Source: MED-G82 sp964342675 (lineage in GTDB: Bacteria > Pseudomonadota > Gammaproteobacteria > Magnimaribacterales > D2472). Taken from it: 32,281 bases of DNA. The stretch spans positions 1 to 32,281 of the forward strand of contig CAYFFR010000014.1 in NCBI GenBank assembly GCA_964342675.1, read 5' to 3'. The notes beneath the pieces are model-generated. The model had not been told where the DNA came from. It was given only the letters and a program-made list of their open reading frames with translations, and searched no databases. The translations under genes were made by a program, and so were the position numbers. Position 1 is the stretch's first letter, and every line of letters starts with the position of its first letter. Below are positions 31,735-32,281 of this stretch, one piece after another.

Positions 31735-32055
31735 TTAGAGTTCATTGATATAAACATAAACAACTGCACTTTGCATTAACTTTAGTGGCGTATCTTTGCA
31801 TCTGTTTAAAACTGCGTAATATATGGATTCAAATGACTCATCAACGCCTTTGGTATAACCATATTCAACATTAAGGGCACTCATATAACCACTTATCCAA
31901 CCCACTTCCATAAAGTTATCATAAGGACCGCCTTTTAATGCGACCATTTCACCGCAACTTATAGCGCCAGTGCCAAAGATATTATTTTCTGCCTCTGCTG
32001 TTGGTGTATATATATATAAAATTAGTACTGATGTGTATATTAATATTTTTTTCAT
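31735..32055 (-). CDS. Small exported protein, possibly Rap1a/Tai-like
   Basis: A 106-aa product with a signal peptide ending A-E-A (about residue 22). The mature part has a Cys in AISCGEMVALKGG, a WISGYMSALNVEYG segment and a second Cys in LNRCKDTPL, then MQSAVVYVYINEL. Two Cys flanking a G-Y helix recall Rap1a/Tai immunity-type proteins and other small periplasmic helical proteins, but the match is loose. The role is not known. Confidence 0.55.
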   Translation of the reverse strand: MKKILIYTSVLILYIYTPTAEAENNIFGTGAISCGEMVALKGGPYDNFMEVGWISGYMSALNVEYGYTKGVDESFESIYYAVLNRCKDTPLKLMQSAVVYVYINEL

Positions 32056-32216
32056 GATTTATTCTTGCATATTAAAAACCAAGTTTCATCCTTGAGATTT
32101 CTGTTTTGTAAATTTTCTGTTCTTTTTGAGGATAGGCAACTAAATATCACTTCTGCAATTAAGAATAAAAGTTAAATATGTGTCTTTGTTGCGTGATGCG
32201 AAATCACTGTTCGAAC
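32056..32216. other. Intergenic stretch before glmS end
   Basis: About 160 AT-rich bases between the small exported protein gene and the glmS stop. I see no convincing frame, hairpin terminator or promoter in it. Confidence 0.5.
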
Positions 32217-32281
32217 TTATTCCACCGTAACAGATTTAGCAAGATTCCTTGGCTGATCTAGGTCTGTGCCGCGATGACATG
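32217..32281 (-). CDS. glmS: Glutamine--fructose-6-phosphate aminotransferase (C-terminal end only)
   Basis: The last 21 codons before a TAA (32217-32219) on the minus strand read CHRGTDLDQPRNLAKSVTVE. This is the nearly invariant C-terminal tail of GlmS, which lines its active site and channels ammonia. The rest lies beyond the window. GlmS makes glucosamine-6-phosphate, the entry step to peptidoglycan and LPS amino sugars. Confidence 0.93.
   Translation of the reverse strand, partial: CHRGTDLDQPRNLAKSVTVE

Noticed and set aside
32201..32216. GTTCGAA-like string suggesting a tRNA T-arm
   Set aside because: No acceptor, D or anticodon stem can be built around it, and it directly abuts the glmS stop.

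Overview
The window is one compact, AT-rich bacterial contig with a 100-N assembly gap at 24876-24975. UvrD, MetB, LipA/LipB, YaaA, a HexR-type regulator and the GlmS C-terminus all read as gammaproteobacterial. The low GC, very short intergenic spaces, frequent ATGA or 1-nt start/stop overlaps, TRAP transporter, several crotonases and S9 peptidase suggest a streamlined marine heterotroph, possibly SAR86-like (inference). I saw no rRNA, tRNA, CRISPR array, transposase or complete prophage.

Layout: 1-1414 holds two secreted phosphatases on the minus strand (an alkaline phosphatase cut by the window edge and an e(P4)-type acid phosphatase). 1460-2474 holds a 53-aa ORF coupled to a dienoyl-CoA isomerase-type crotonase. 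yaaA (2471-3241, minus) is followed by the TRAP permeases dctQ-dctM (3280-5045). A minus-strand overlapping run, uvrD-dctP-lipB-lipA-HXXEE (10448 down to 5060), includes the missing TRAP binding protein. hexR (10493-11338) precedes a divergent pair: a prolyl-4-hydroxylase-like dioxygenase (11335-11964) and a Skp1-GlcNAc-transferase-like glycosyltransferase (11978-13006) with a MazG-type pyrophosphohydrolase behind it. Nitronate monooxygenase (13465-14439) follows, then a 1008-aa fusion of an exported amidohydrolase to a complete AGCS amino-acid:cation symporter (14529-17555), a GNAT enzyme, a second crotonase and an acidic lipoprotein.

19462-22953 is a carbamoylation cassette transcribed SGNH hydrolase - SxtJ-like - DUF5989 - carbamoyltransferase. 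It is preceded by an S9 peptidase whose 5' end lies in the gap. After the gap come a small lipoprotein, a 45-aa ORF with a strong Shine-Dalgarno, a multipass membrane protein, a one-domain MGMT-type methyltransferase, a small exported protein, and a phage-integrase arm-domain-like protein with a C-terminal membrane anchor whose gene carries a cluster of TGTACCCAT repeats. A carboxymuconolactone-decarboxylase-like protein and a GFA-family protein follow.

28818-28943 is a complete regulatory leader: promoter, SAM-II-like aptamer, a predicted antiterminator pairing and an intrinsic terminator, in front of metB (28983-30137). The right end holds small membrane proteins with an XRE regulator (30219-31384), two small minus-strand genes, and the C-terminal 21 codons of glmS.

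The items most worth following up are the hydroxylase/GlcNAc-transferase pair (possible bacterial hydroxyproline glycosylation), the hydrolase-transporter fusion, the SAM-II attenuator, the carbamoylation cassette and the repeat-bearing arm-domain protein. Several first genes of transcription units have a -10-like hexamer 6-11 nt from the ATG and no Shine-Dalgarno, suggesting leaderless mRNAs.
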